From Chitinophaga sp. sic0106 (GTDB lineage: Bacteria; Bacteroidota; Bacteroidia; Chitinophagales; Chitinophagaceae), in contig NZ_JAHUWJ010000016.1 in assembly GCF_019219075.1 (NCBI RefSeq), positions 1-64,000 on the forward strand: DNA of 64,000 nt, read 5' to 3'. Shown piece by piece: positions 19,201-26,726 of this stretch. Every line of letters begins with the position of its first letter. Position 1 is the first letter of the stretch. The position numbers and the translations under genes are program-made. The notes below the pieces were generated by a model. The model ran no database searches and was not told the origin of the DNA. It saw nothing but the letters and a program-made list of their open reading frames with translations.

Positions 19201-19921
19201 CGTACAGCCATGGCTTCATATCTGTAAGCGGGAAGATGTGTTGTTTGATGGTATAGTAGCCGCCGTGGATACCGTAACTTCTGAAAGGATGGTGTGTGGC
19301 GAATACGATGAGTTTATTACGGTTTTTCGCTACTATCTCCGAAATTTTCACCAGCACTTCATCTTTTTCTTTGCACTCACAATCATCATCCACGCCTGGT
19401 TTATCGTAGGGGAACAGCCACCATTCGCTATCCATGATGATGAGGGTGACCTCATCGGAGATTTTTACTTCTTCTGGTCCAGGGCAACCGTCTTTAGGAA
19501 AGAAGGTGACATTGGGCAGATGGAGGGAATCCACATACCGTTGCTGGTTGCGGATAGTAGCCCAGCCGTTGGGTTTACTTTTTTCCCAGTCGTGGTTACC
19601 GGGAATGATAAATCCTCTGGCATTGGTACCTCGAACGAGGTTTACCTGGTAGTCGAGTATCTGGCGGGCGGTGGGATAGCTTTTGGTCAGCGAATCCGGT
19701 AACCCTTTGGGATATACGTTATCGCCGAGGAACAGCACGGTGTTACGGCTGTCCTGCAGATCGTACTTGCTGCGAACGGCGTCAACCACCGGGTTACGGC
19801 CATTTTGATGTAGTTCACCGGCATCCCCGATGAGGATGATGCGTTGTTTCACATTGCCGGACTGGCCATACACCAGGCCCGATAACAGACAGGCAAAAAT
19901 TAATGCGTAGAATGCTCTCAT
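16271..19921 (-). CDS. Metallophosphoesterase fused to outer-membrane barrel
   Basis: A 1216-residue exported protein. Residues 1-20 form a signal peptide. A calcineurin-like phosphoesterase domain follows, with GDAG (32-35), GDNVYPKG (66-73), GNHDW (108-112), ATHHPF and SGHDHTLQ (about 290): the metal-binding motifs of the family, all present. A long linker domain (about 350-850) is not recognised. The last 300-350 residues are amphipathic beta strands with LRGYRNYRFAG and a final strand ending LGFKF, typical of BamA/Omp85-type barrels. The protein probably sits in the outer membrane with its phosphatase domain in the periplasm or at the surface. Its start overlaps the stop of the upstream lipoprotein gene by 4 bases, suggesting translational coupling. 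Confidence 0.88.
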   Translation of the reverse strand: MRAFYALIFACLLSGLVYGQSGNVKQRIILIGDAGELHQNGRNPVVDAVRSKYDLQDSRNTVLFLGDNVYPKGLPDSLTKSYPTARQILDYQVNLVRGTNARGFIIPGNHDWEKSKPNGWATIRNQQRYVDSLHLPNVTFFPKDGCPGPEEVKISDEVTLIIMDSEWWLFPYDKPGVDDDCECKEKDEVLVKISEIVAKNRNKLIVFATHHPFRSYGIHGGYYTIKQHIFPLTDMKPWLYVPLPVIGSIYPLTRGVFGTPEDLPHPLYKDMVKGIEDAMRQHGPIVFVSGHDHTLQLIKDEGNSYVVSGSGAKNNRVKQGSKSLYATCDNGFSVLEVMEDSTVNVQYFLAENLSQPAFTNTLLHYSDFNRLGIKFTQPDTLPAVVTLPADTQYEQVNNFHRWLLGETYRKIWAAPLNFPVLNLRTAKPGGLTILQRGGGMQTRSLRLADTAGVEYAMRSLKKYPLVAIPPLLRETIAREVVQDQISAANPYAPLAVAVLADAAKIPHTNPTFVYLPKDTALNIYVNDFGNDVYLFEEREPVTGEKEKTYNTLKVVDKIQADNDYLVDQKSVLRARLLDNYIMDYDRHDDQWRWFREKHKGVDYYYPVPRDRDQAFFVNNGFLSRIVAAPFLMPQFSGFRPKTKNLNRWNFSTRFFDRSFLNELNEDDWKKQISKFLERMTDSTLEAAVNAFPDTVKHLVSPYMLSTLKARRNGMEDVMLKYYRFLSKRVYVPATAKDELIQLDRKDNGAVSLNISKISKKGEVQHSVFSRTFQPSVTKELNIYGMGGQDRWVITGNNSTPIRIRFIGGRDTDSYTDSSTSGAGKRIRIYDLKSGKDTFSLHGDQALKLSDKPENIAYERKFFKYDKFLPLLAVGFNKDDGMLLGLGASYQHQSWRKEPFASRHTFAATHALATKAWNFKYMGEWNDVIGKTGVITHVNAKAPNNTINFFGYGNETVFDKSKPGKISYYRARFELYSADVLLHSNFGQKLSLSYGPAVSWYQFNKTENNNRYITDFNTNGLDSASVYHNKGYAGAKVVAQLDTRNNKLIATRGVLWTTTFSGYGGLNNFSNNLASLQSDLSIYLSFNNPDRFVLVTRFGGGKVWGNYEYFQAYSIGGVNNLRGYRNYRFAGEAGVYNNTEVRLKLFDLKTFLLPAGVGLLAFNDIGRVWAPGEKSHVWHDGFGGGLYLAPVNALIVTAVIGHSKEETLPYFTLGFKF

Positions 19922-20769
19922 TTCTTTTTATAAGTGAATTTGAGAATATTGGCTACTCCATCGTACCCGCCTTCGTTGGAGATATACATATCTCCGTTGG
20001 GGGCAAAGGCCAGGCCTTCGGGTTGGAGGAACAGCCGGTGTCTCAGGTTGTAGGCTTCCTGTAAATGGCCTTCCAGATCTGTAATTACCAGCAGCTGATT
20101 CACGGAGGCCACGATATACAGCCTATGCTCAATAGGATGTATGGCCGCAGCGCTGGGCTTGAAGAAGCGCATGTCGTTGCCTGCGAGATGTGCAATTTCA
20201 TCGTCCTTTATCTGGTATACAGGGTCGGATTCAAATACCATGCTGTCTAACCGGAAGCTGTAGGCACTGGTAACGCCCAGTTTCTTATCGTCCTCACAAT
20301 TCTTACAAATGGTTATGATACTGTTTTTGTTCTTGTCGAAGTAGGCCGTTTCGAACTCTTTTTTTCCTTTTTTGCCAAACTTGTAGTGAACGGAGCGAAC
20401 GGAGTCGGTAAACAGGTTGAAAATACGGAACAGGCTTCCGTTGCTTTTGAGTACAAAGAAGCCGCTGTCGGTTTCACAGAGGTCCTCATAGTCATCATTT
20501 TTCCCAAACTTCCAGGTGGGATAGGCTTTGGTTGCTTTTACATCTATTTCGAATATTTTCCCTTCTTCGTCGTTAATAGCGAGGATGCGGCGCTCGTCAG
20601 GATAGAGGGTTATACCGGAGATTTCCTGCATAGACTCTCGTACCCGGTAGCGTACCGGCGACCCCAGGTCGTAACCATGAGGGGAGGAATAAACTTTCTG
20701 CGACCTGTCTGAAAAATAGTTACAGGATAGCAGGAATAATAGGAAAAATAGCAGGATTCGTACATCCAT
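19918..20769 (-). CDS. SdiA-regulated (YjiK-like) lipoprotein
   Basis: A 283-residue protein with a short hydrophobic start ending in a lipobox (LLFLLSCNYF, Cys at about 16), so a predicted lipoprotein. The body has a beta-propeller character: EISGITLYPDERRILAINDE, EDLCETDSGFFVLKSNGSLF, and the closing QPEGLAFAPNGDMYISNEGG. This fits the SdiA-regulated/YjiK family, whose function is unknown. Its stop codon overlaps the start of the phosphoesterase-barrel gene (ATGA), so the two are probably made together. The propeller lipoprotein may assist or anchor near the barrel protein; that is inference. A -7 element (20798-20805) lies about 30 bases upstream. Confidence 0.8.
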   Translation of the reverse strand: MDVRILLFFLLFLLSCNYFSDRSQKVYSSPHGYDLGSPVRYRVRESMQEISGITLYPDERRILAINDEEGKIFEIDVKATKAYPTWKFGKNDDYEDLCETDSGFFVLKSNGSLFRIFNLFTDSVRSVHYKFGKKGKKEFETAYFDKNKNSIITICKNCEDDKKLGVTSAYSFRLDSMVFESDPVYQIKDDEIAHLAGNDMRFFKPSAAAIHPIEHRLYIVASVNQLLVITDLEGHLQEAYNLRHRLFLQPEGLAFAPNGDMYISNEGGYDGVANILKFTYKKK

Positions 20770-20797
20770 AGCGATACTTTATAGCTTAAATTTAACT

Positions 20798-20805
20798 CAA
20801 AAATA
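20798..20805 (-). promoter_or_regulatory. Possible -7 element for lipoprotein/phosphoesterase operon
   Basis: Minus strand TATTTTTG fits TAnnTTTG, 29 bases before the start at 20769. No TTG at -33 was found, so the call is weak. Confidence 0.4.
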
Positions 20806-20840
20806 CAGTAACTTCAGATTGGATTTAATCATCTTCACAT

Positions 20841-22112
20841 ATGCAAAATACTGCCCTCATAGATGCAGCCAGAGAATACATACTGGCAAAATACAGGGAC
20901 AATCCGCAACCAGCACTGGTTTACCATAATCTTACACATACACAGGGCGTGGTAGATGCCGCTGCGCAAATAGCAGCACATTATCGCCTCCAGGACGACG
21001 AACTGACTGCCGTATACGTAGCAGCCTGGTTTCACGACGAAGGATACCTGGAAGGAGAAGGCAGCAGTCACGAAGAAGCCGGTGCCGAGGAAGCGCTGCA
21101 ATTCCTGCGGCAGCAAAACGCATCCGAAGAATTGCAGCAAATGGTGAAAGGCTGTATCCTCGCTACCAAAATGCCTCAGCGTCCCAACACACTCATCGAA
21201 CAAATTGTTTGTGATGCTGATTTATTCCATCTGGGGTCCAAAGAGTACGCCGAGCGGAGTAAGCTGCTCCGCCATGAGGTGGAAATGGTACATCACAAGG
21301 AAGTGGATAAGACCGAATGGCTGAGGAGCAACATCCGCTTTCTTACCCAACATCAGTACTGGACCGACTATGCCCGTACCTTACAGAAACAACAGAAAGA
21401 CGAGAATATCAAACAAATGCAGAAAAAATTAGACAAGAAACTGGCGGATGAAGGTATCACTGCTAATACCACCACTCCCCCGTCAGACGGCACCACAACA
21501 CACTTTTTCGTAGAAGAAAAAGAAAAGCATAAAGACAAAGACCATAAGCATAAGGAAAAGGAAGAAAAAGCCAGGAAGCCCGACAGAGGCGTGGAAACGA
21601 TGTTCCGCATTACGAGCACCAACCACATCCGCCTCAGCTCTATGGCCGACAGTAAAGCGCACATCATGATCTCGGTGAACTCCATCATCCTGTCCATCAT
21701 GCTCACGTTACTGATCCGCCGTTTGGAGGACTACCCTAACTTTATCATTCCTTCTCTCCTGTTTGTAATCACCTCTGTAACTACCGTGATATTTGCCGTA
21801 CTGGCCACCAGGCCCAATGTTACCAGTGGTACATTTACCCGGGAGGATATTTCCCGTAAAGATGCCAACCTGCTGTTCTTCGGCAATTTCCACAAAATGA
21901 CGCTGGAAGAATATGAATGGGGTATGAAGCAGATGATGAATGATGCAGACTTCCTGTACGGCAGTATGACCAAAGACGTGTATCACCTGGGTGTGGTGCT
22001 GGGTCATAAGTACCGCCTGCTTCGTATATCCTACAACGTTTTCATGTTCGGATTAATTCTTTCAGTACTGGCATTCCTGGTGGCTGCCATCTTCTTTCCC
22101 GTAAAAGCATAA
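20841..22112 (+). CDS. HD phosphohydrolase with PycTM membrane domain
   Basis: A 423-residue two-part protein. Residues 1-200 are an HD-type metal phosphohydrolase domain: YHNLTHTQGVVDAA (H29/H33), AAWFHDEGY (HD at 65-66) and CDADLF (D125/D127) supply the expected metal ligands. A charged, lysine/histidine-rich linker (about 200-250) joins a C-terminal membrane domain. That domain has helices at about 274-291, 301-320 and 396-418, and matches the Pycsar effector-like PycTM/DUF5706 family (RITSTNHIRLSSMADSKAHI, then FFGNFHKMTLEEYEWGMKQM). PycTM domains are anti-phage pore effectors triggered by cyclic pyrimidine nucleotides. No pyrimidine cyclase gene is nearby. Only 7 bases separate it from ppk1, so the two are co-transcribed. 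Confidence 0.87.
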   Translation: MQNTALIDAAREYILAKYRDNPQPALVYHNLTHTQGVVDAAAQIAAHYRLQDDELTAVYVAAWFHDEGYLEGEGSSHEEAGAEEALQFLRQQNASEELQQMVKGCILATKMPQRPNTLIEQIVCDADLFHLGSKEYAERSKLLRHEVEMVHHKEVDKTEWLRSNIRFLTQHQYWTDYARTLQKQQKDENIKQMQKKLDKKLADEGITANTTTPPSDGTTTHFFVEEKEKHKDKDHKHKEKEEKARKPDRGVETMFRITSTNHIRLSSMADSKAHIMISVNSIILSIMLTLLIRRLEDYPNFIIPSLLFVITSVTTVIFAVLATRPNVTSGTFTREDISRKDANLLFFGNFHKMTLEEYEWGMKQMMNDADFLYGSMTKDVYHLGVVLGHKYRLLRISYNVFMFGLILSVLAFLVAAIFFPVKA

Positions 22113-22119
22113 GTAAATC

Positions 22120-24096
22120 ATGGTTCCTTTGTTTAACCGGGATCTCAGCTGGTTGTCATTTAATTTCAGGGTGCTCACAATGGCGCAGGACCCGCAGGTT
22201 CCCCTGTACGAACGCATCAAATTTCTTTCGATATACTCCTCCAACCTGGATGAATTTTTCAGGGTAAGGATGCCGGCTATCCTGGCGGTGAATAAGCTAC
22301 TGGAAAAAGAACCCTCCGCAGGTGGCGATGAATCTGTAACCACCGATACACTCCGGCAGGTGCTCACAGAAGTAAACCGGCAGCAGGAAAACTATGGTCG
22401 CATCTTAGTTACGGAAATACTGCCCTTGCTGAAAGCAAACGGGGTACACCTTTGTTACAAGGAGGCATTCACCCCTGCCCAGCTGGCGGTTACCCGTGAA
22501 TATCTGCTCACGACCGTTCTGGCTTATCTGCAACCGGTGTGGCTGCAGGCTGCTGAAAAGAATTATTTCCCGGAGAACAATGCACTTTACCTTGCGGTAT
22601 CAGTGTCTCCCCTGGAAAAACCTGATATGATGACCTATGTACTACTGAACATCCCTTCCGTACTGCCAAGGTTTTACCAGCCTCCTAAAGAGAATGACCT
22701 GTACCAGATTCTGATGCTGGATGATATTATCCGTTACCATCTCGAATACATTCTCCCAGGCTACATCATCAACGGCGCCTATAGCTTTAAGCTCACCCGC
22801 AATGCAGAAATGGACATGGATGAGTTTAAAGGTGATATCCTTGAAGAGGTAGAAACCCTTATCCGCAAACGCGAGCTGGGAGTGCCTACCCGCTTCCTCT
22901 ATGATGCGGCTATGCCTCCACCGTTACAGCAATACCTTGCTAACATCTTCGATATTAAACCCGAAGAAATGGTGGCCGGTGGCATGTATCACAACCTGAA
23001 AGACCTGAACGACCTGCCCCTGCCGGCACCGATACCAAATGTATTTTATCCGAAGTATGCACCGGTGCAAATTCCGGAAACGGCTGCCACAGACCATATC
23101 CTGGACTTGATTCAACAGAAAGACCTGGTGGTACATGTACCTTACCAGCGGTACGACTATGTACTGCGTTTCTTCAACGAAGCCGCCATAGACCCGGATG
23201 TACAGGAAATATATGTGACGTTGTATCGCATCGCCTCCAGCTCTCAGATAGCGCAGGCGCTGATTTCCGCCGCCAAAAACGGTAAGCAGGTGACGGTGTT
23301 TGTGGAACTGAAAGCACGCTTCGATGAAGCCAATAATATCCGCTGGTCCAAACGAATGAAAGAGGCCGGCGTGAAAATCGTATACAGCATCCCCGGCATG
23401 AAAGTGCATGCTAAAACGGCGCTGGTGAAGCGTAAGCGCGGATATCACCACGATTATTCCGGACTCATTGCCACGGGTAACTTCAATGAAACCACTGCAC
23501 GTTTTTATGGCGACCATGTGCTGTTTACTGCACATGCCGGCATTACCCGTGAAATGGAACTGCTGTTCATTTATCTGCAAAGCCGCGAGCAGCCTGGAGA
23601 ATATGGCTTTATTCAGTTCAACCATCTGCTGGTAGCGCAATTCAATATGATTACCCGGTTTAACCAGTTGATAGACCGTGAAATTGCCAACGCTAAAGCT
23701 GGTAAGCCTGCGAAAATTACCATCAAGCTCAATAATCTGCAGGAAAAAGCGATGATAGCCAAATTGTATGAGGCCAGCGATGCTGGTATACAGATAGACC
23801 TTATCGTAAGAAGTATCTGCTGCCTGGTGCCATCGCCAAACATACGTGTGGTAAGGATTGTAGACAGATACCTGGAGCATGCCCGCATATTCATTTTCCA
23901 TAATGAAGGGCAGGAAGAGGTATACATAGGCTCCGCCGACTGGATGAACCGCAACCTCCACCGCCGCATTGAAGTATGTGTGCCGGTATACGACCCCGCT
24001 ATACAGCAACAGCTGAAAGACATAGTAGCCATACAACTGGCAGATCCTGCCAATGCCCAGGCCAACATTACCGGGTATATTGGGAAAATGCAGTAA
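22120..24096 (+). CDS. ppk1: Polyphosphate kinase 1
   Basis: Reversibly polymerises the gamma phosphate of ATP into polyphosphate. At 658 residues it is a little shorter than the E. coli enzyme. Conserved blocks are NRDLSWLSFNFRVL (N-terminal), SSNLDEFFRVRMPA, ELKARFDEANNIRWSKRM, PGMKVHAKTALVKRK (phospho-histidine H430) and GSADWMNRNLHRRIEV, plus LEHARI (H587). The second conserved histidine motif, HIGTGNFNE in E. coli, reads LIATGNFNE here, so that histidine is missing. The main autophosphorylated histidine is kept, and the change may be typical of the lineage. It follows the HD-PycTM gene by 7 bases and precedes a thioredoxin-like gene by 24 bases. Confidence 0.95.
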   Translation: MVPLFNRDLSWLSFNFRVLTMAQDPQVPLYERIKFLSIYSSNLDEFFRVRMPAILAVNKLLEKEPSAGGDESVTTDTLRQVLTEVNRQQENYGRILVTEILPLLKANGVHLCYKEAFTPAQLAVTREYLLTTVLAYLQPVWLQAAEKNYFPENNALYLAVSVSPLEKPDMMTYVLLNIPSVLPRFYQPPKENDLYQILMLDDIIRYHLEYILPGYIINGAYSFKLTRNAEMDMDEFKGDILEEVETLIRKRELGVPTRFLYDAAMPPPLQQYLANIFDIKPEEMVAGGMYHNLKDLNDLPLPAPIPNVFYPKYAPVQIPETAATDHILDLIQQKDLVVHVPYQRYDYVLRFFNEAAIDPDVQEIYVTLYRIASSSQIAQALISAAKNGKQVTVFVELKARFDEANNIRWSKRMKEAGVKIVYSIPGMKVHAKTALVKRKRGYHHDYSGLIATGNFNETTARFYGDHVLFTAHAGITREMELLFIYLQSREQPGEYGFIQFNHLLVAQFNMITRFNQLIDREIANAKAGKPAKITIKLNNLQEKAMIAKLYEASDAGIQIDLIVRSICCLVPSPNIRVVRIVDRYLEHARIFIFHNEGQEEVYIGSADWMNRNLHRRIEVCVPVYDPAIQQQLKDIVAIQLADPANAQANITGYIGKMQ

Positions 24097-24120
24097 ATTA
24101 CAAGTACAGAAAAATTGATT

Positions 24121-24624
24121 ATGATGAAGTACGTATGGATGTTGATATTGAGTGTGGGATTTATTATACCTGCTGCCAGCGCACAAACGCAAGACCTGCA
24201 GCATATCTATAATCCCGAAGCCAATGCCAAAGCCGACATTGCCGCCGCAGTACAGCAGGCAGCCAAAGAGAAAAAACATGTATTGCTGCAAATTGGAGGT
24301 AACTGGTGTATCTGGTGCAAGCGCTTTTACAAGTTTGTGGAAGACGACTCCACTCTCAAATCCACCATGGAAAGCAATTTCGTAGTATATCACCTCAATT
24401 ACAGCAAGGAAAACAAAAACCTGCCTATCCTGAAGGAGCTGGGTTATCCACAGCGCTTTGGATTTCCGGTATTTGTAGTACTTGACGCCAACGGCAACCG
24501 CCTGCATACACAAAACTCCGGACTCCTGGAATCTGCTGATTCCTATGATAAGAAGAAAGTGGGCGATTTTTTCAAACAATGGGGCCCGGCGGCGTTACTA
24601 CCTTCCAATTATGTAAACGAATAA
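24121..24624 (+). CDS. Exported thioredoxin-like protein
   Basis: A 167-residue periplasmic thioredoxin-fold protein. Residues 1-22 are a signal peptide (ending PAASAQ). The redox motif WCIWC is at 62-66, in the context GGNWCIWCKRFYKFVEDD, followed by the cis-Pro region GFPVFVVLD. It resembles DUF255/thioredoxin_7-type proteins that handle oxidised cysteines or cytochrome maturation. The start is taken at the first ATG (24121); the next ATG at 24124 is equally possible. It is 24 bases downstream of ppk1, in the same orientation. A hairpin over the start of the next gene may end or attenuate this transcript. Confidence 0.87.
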   Translation: MMKYVWMLILSVGFIIPAASAQTQDLQHIYNPEANAKADIAAAVQQAAKEKKHVLLQIGGNWCIWCKRFYKFVEDDSTLKSTMESNFVVYHLNYSKENKNLPILKELGYPQRFGFPVFVVLDANGNRLHTQNSGLLESADSYDKKKVGDFFKQWGPAALLPSNYVNE

Positions 24625-24633
24625 GTATTTCCC

Positions 24634-25143
24634 ATGGATAATGGCATCACTTACTTTAAAACGGATGCTGTGCAGTCTTTTATGAGATTTGCACAGCATC
24701 CGTTTAAGTTTTCGGCCTTTCTGCTGATGAAACTCCCCGCGGCATGGCTGGCGGGAGTACGGCTGGTATCTGTTACTGAAGAGGCATGCGTAACGAGGGT
24801 GCCGTATAAATGGTTGTCGCAAAATCCTTTTAAATCCACCTACTTTGCCTGCCTGGCTATGGCCGGCGAACTGAGTACCGGATTACCCGCCATGATGTAT
24901 GCACGCAGTTCAGAAAAGCGTGTATCCATGCTAGTTACCGGCATGCAGGCAACCTACTCCAAAAAGGCCACCGGCACTACCTGGTTCACCTGTGCCGATA
25001 TACCTGCCATGAAAGCTGCTATAGAAAAGGCAATTGCTACTAATGAACCAACTACCGTCACCATACGTTCTGAAGGTAAAAATAAAGAAGGCATACAAAT
25101 TGCCACGTTTGACATCACCTGGTCCTTTAAGGCTGCCAGGTAA
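24634..25143 (+). CDS. DUF4442 hotdog-fold protein
   Basis: A 169-residue protein of the DUF4442 family, related to PaaI-type hotdog thioesterases. The core starts at HPFKFSAFLLMKLPAAWLAG and continues with CVTRVPYKWLSQNPFKSTYF and AMAGELSTGLPAMMY, the usual conserved blocks. Substrate unknown, probably an acyl thioester. Two starts are possible: ATG 24634 (used here) and ATG 24682, 48 bases later, which begins MRFAQHPFKF. A perfect 16-bp inverted repeat (24658-24705) covers this whole start region, and the second ATG lies in its loop. It sits between the thioredoxin-like and beta-CASP genes, 9 and 26 bases away. Confidence 0.82.
   Translation: MDNGITYFKTDAVQSFMRFAQHPFKFSAFLLMKLPAAWLAGVRLVSVTEEACVTRVPYKWLSQNPFKSTYFACLAMAGELSTGLPAMMYARSSEKRVSMLVTGMQATYSKKATGTTWFTCADIPAMKAAIEKAIATNEPTTVTIRSEGKNKEGIQIATFDITWSFKAAR
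24658..24705 (+). promoter_or_regulatory. Perfect 16-bp hairpin over start of DUF4442 gene
   Basis: AAACGGATGCTGTGCA (24659-24674) and its exact complement (24690-24705) enclose a 15-base loop containing ATG 24682. The right arm encodes part of the conserved AQHPF. It could act as a translational switch, an attenuator or a partial terminator for the thioredoxin gene; there is a short TT-rich stretch after it but no clean U run. Confidence 0.65.
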
Positions 25144-25169
25144 AAAAGTTTAACCAAATACCCTTAATT

Positions 25170-26573
25170 ATGAAGATTGCATTTCATGGTGCTGCGCGTA
25201 CTGTAACAGGTTCCAAGCACCTGATTACCCTGAAGAATGGAAAAAAGATCCTGTTAGATTGTGGTATGTTCCAGGGTATGGGAAAAGAAACAGACTCCTT
25301 AAACAGAGATTTCGGATTTGACCCCACGGAAGTAACTTACATGGTGTTGTCGCACGCACACATCGACCATACCGGGCTGATTCCGCGGCTGGTTAAACAA
25401 GGGTACAGAGGACCGATTTACTGCACACATGCTACCCGTGATATGGCGGAAATATTGTTGCTCGACTCCGCAGAGATCCAGGAAGATGATATCAAGTTCT
25501 CCAATAAAAAGCGCGCAAAAGAGGGTATACCATACCTGCAGCCGCTGTATACCGTTGATGATGCCAAATTTGCTATCGGCTTTTTAAAGCCGGTAAACTT
25601 TAATAACTGGATCACCATTGATCCGGATATACAGGTAATGTTGACAGATGCGGGGCACATTGTGGGTGCTGCGTGTATACATCTCCGTATTACGGAGTAT
25701 GGCAAAACACAGCAAATTACTTTTAGTGGAGATATTGGCCGTTACAATGATGCGATCCTGAAGTCGCCGGCGGTATTCCCACAGGCGGATTACATTCTCA
25801 TGGAATCCACCTATGGCAGCACGTTGCATGCCGATGCTGCTCCCGCTGACGATGAGCTGCTGCGCTACATCCACGAAACCTGCGTACAAAAAGGCGGTAA
25901 ACTGATCATTCCTGCCTTCAGCGTAGGGCGTACACAGGAACTGCTGTACACACTTAATAAAGCCCAGCTCGCAGGCAAATTACCGAAGGTGGATATTTTT
26001 GTGGACAGTCCATTATCCACCGAAGCCACTGCTGTTACCAAAGCTCACCCGGAAGTATTTAACCGCCAGGTATCTGATCTGTTGAAGAGAGATAATGACC
26101 CCTTCGATTTTCCGGGGCTGCGTTATGTGAAGTCAGTAGACGAGTCAAAAAACCTGAACTTCCGTAAGGAGCCATGCGTCATCATCTCCGCATCCGGTAT
26201 GGCGGAAGCAGGACGGGTAAAACATCACATTGCCAATAACATTGACGAGGAAAAAAATACAATCCTGATTGTGGGTTATTGCGAGCCGGAATCACTCGGC
26301 GGCCGGCTGATGCGCGGTGCAAAAGAAGTATCTATTTACGGTACCCGCTTTGAAGTAAGGGCAGAAGTAGGCGTTATCAGGTCAATGAGTGCACATGGCG
26401 ACTATGAAGATCTTAGCCAGTGGCTCGCCTGTCAAAATCCAAGGGAGATTAAAAAACTGTTCCTGGTGCATGGGGAATATGATGTGCAGCAGATTTTCAA
26501 GAAATGGTTGTTTAAGAAAGGTTTCCTGGATATAGAGATTCCGGACCGTCATTATGAGATAGGACTTACCTGA
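25170..26573 (+). CDS. MBL-fold beta-CASP RNA nuclease
   Basis: A 467-residue metallo-beta-lactamase nuclease of the CPSF73-like/YsH1 group. The zinc motif HAHIDH is at 62-67. Later motifs are DAGHIVGAACIHL, FSGDIGRYND, the beta-CASP motif A region (MESTYGSTLH), and ISASGMAEAGRVKHHI with a final SAHGDYEDL. Such bacterial proteins cut or trim RNA; exact targets are unknown. It is cytoplasmic, full length, and last in a co-directional series starting at the HD-PycTM gene. The following region holds only a short hairpin before a convergent gene. Confidence 0.92.
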   Translation: MKIAFHGAARTVTGSKHLITLKNGKKILLDCGMFQGMGKETDSLNRDFGFDPTEVTYMVLSHAHIDHTGLIPRLVKQGYRGPIYCTHATRDMAEILLLDSAEIQEDDIKFSNKKRAKEGIPYLQPLYTVDDAKFAIGFLKPVNFNNWITIDPDIQVMLTDAGHIVGAACIHLRITEYGKTQQITFSGDIGRYNDAILKSPAVFPQADYILMESTYGSTLHADAAPADDELLRYIHETCVQKGGKLIIPAFSVGRTQELLYTLNKAQLAGKLPKVDIFVDSPLSTEATAVTKAHPEVFNRQVSDLLKRDNDPFDFPGLRYVKSVDESKNLNFRKEPCVIISASGMAEAGRVKHHIANNIDEEKNTILIVGYCEPESLGGRLMRGAKEVSIYGTRFEVRAEVGVIRSMSAHGDYEDLSQWLACQNPREIKKLFLVHGEYDVQQIFKKWLFKKGFLDIEIPDRHYEIGLT

Positions 26574-26584
26574 TTATTATAAAT

Positions 26585-26603
26585 GCAAAACCTTCGGTTT
26601 TGC
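26585..26603 (+). terminator. Small hairpin after beta-CASP gene
   Basis: An 8-bp stem GCAAAACC/GGTTTTGC with a 3-base loop lies 12 bases after the stop. There is no U run, so termination is only possible. The rest of the stretch to 26726 shows nothing recognisable. Confidence 0.4.
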
Positions 26604-26726
26604 TGGTAATGGTTCTGCGCTGCGCATGGTGGGCTTGAGCCTGGCGTTGGTGCGGAACCTTTATCTTACCGATGGAAACTACTTGGGCCATGGTGGTTTT
26701 ACTAACGTTTGTACATCACCGTTATC

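Noticed and set aside
20841..22112. Complete Pycsar defence system
   Set aside because: No pyrimidine cyclase gene is found in the window; only a PycTM-like domain fused to HD is present.
22924..24579. Long open frame of 551 codons on the minus strand
   Set aside because: It lies antisense to ppk1 and the thioredoxin gene, whose protein motifs are unmistakable. Its translation has no recognisable domain and is biased in composition.
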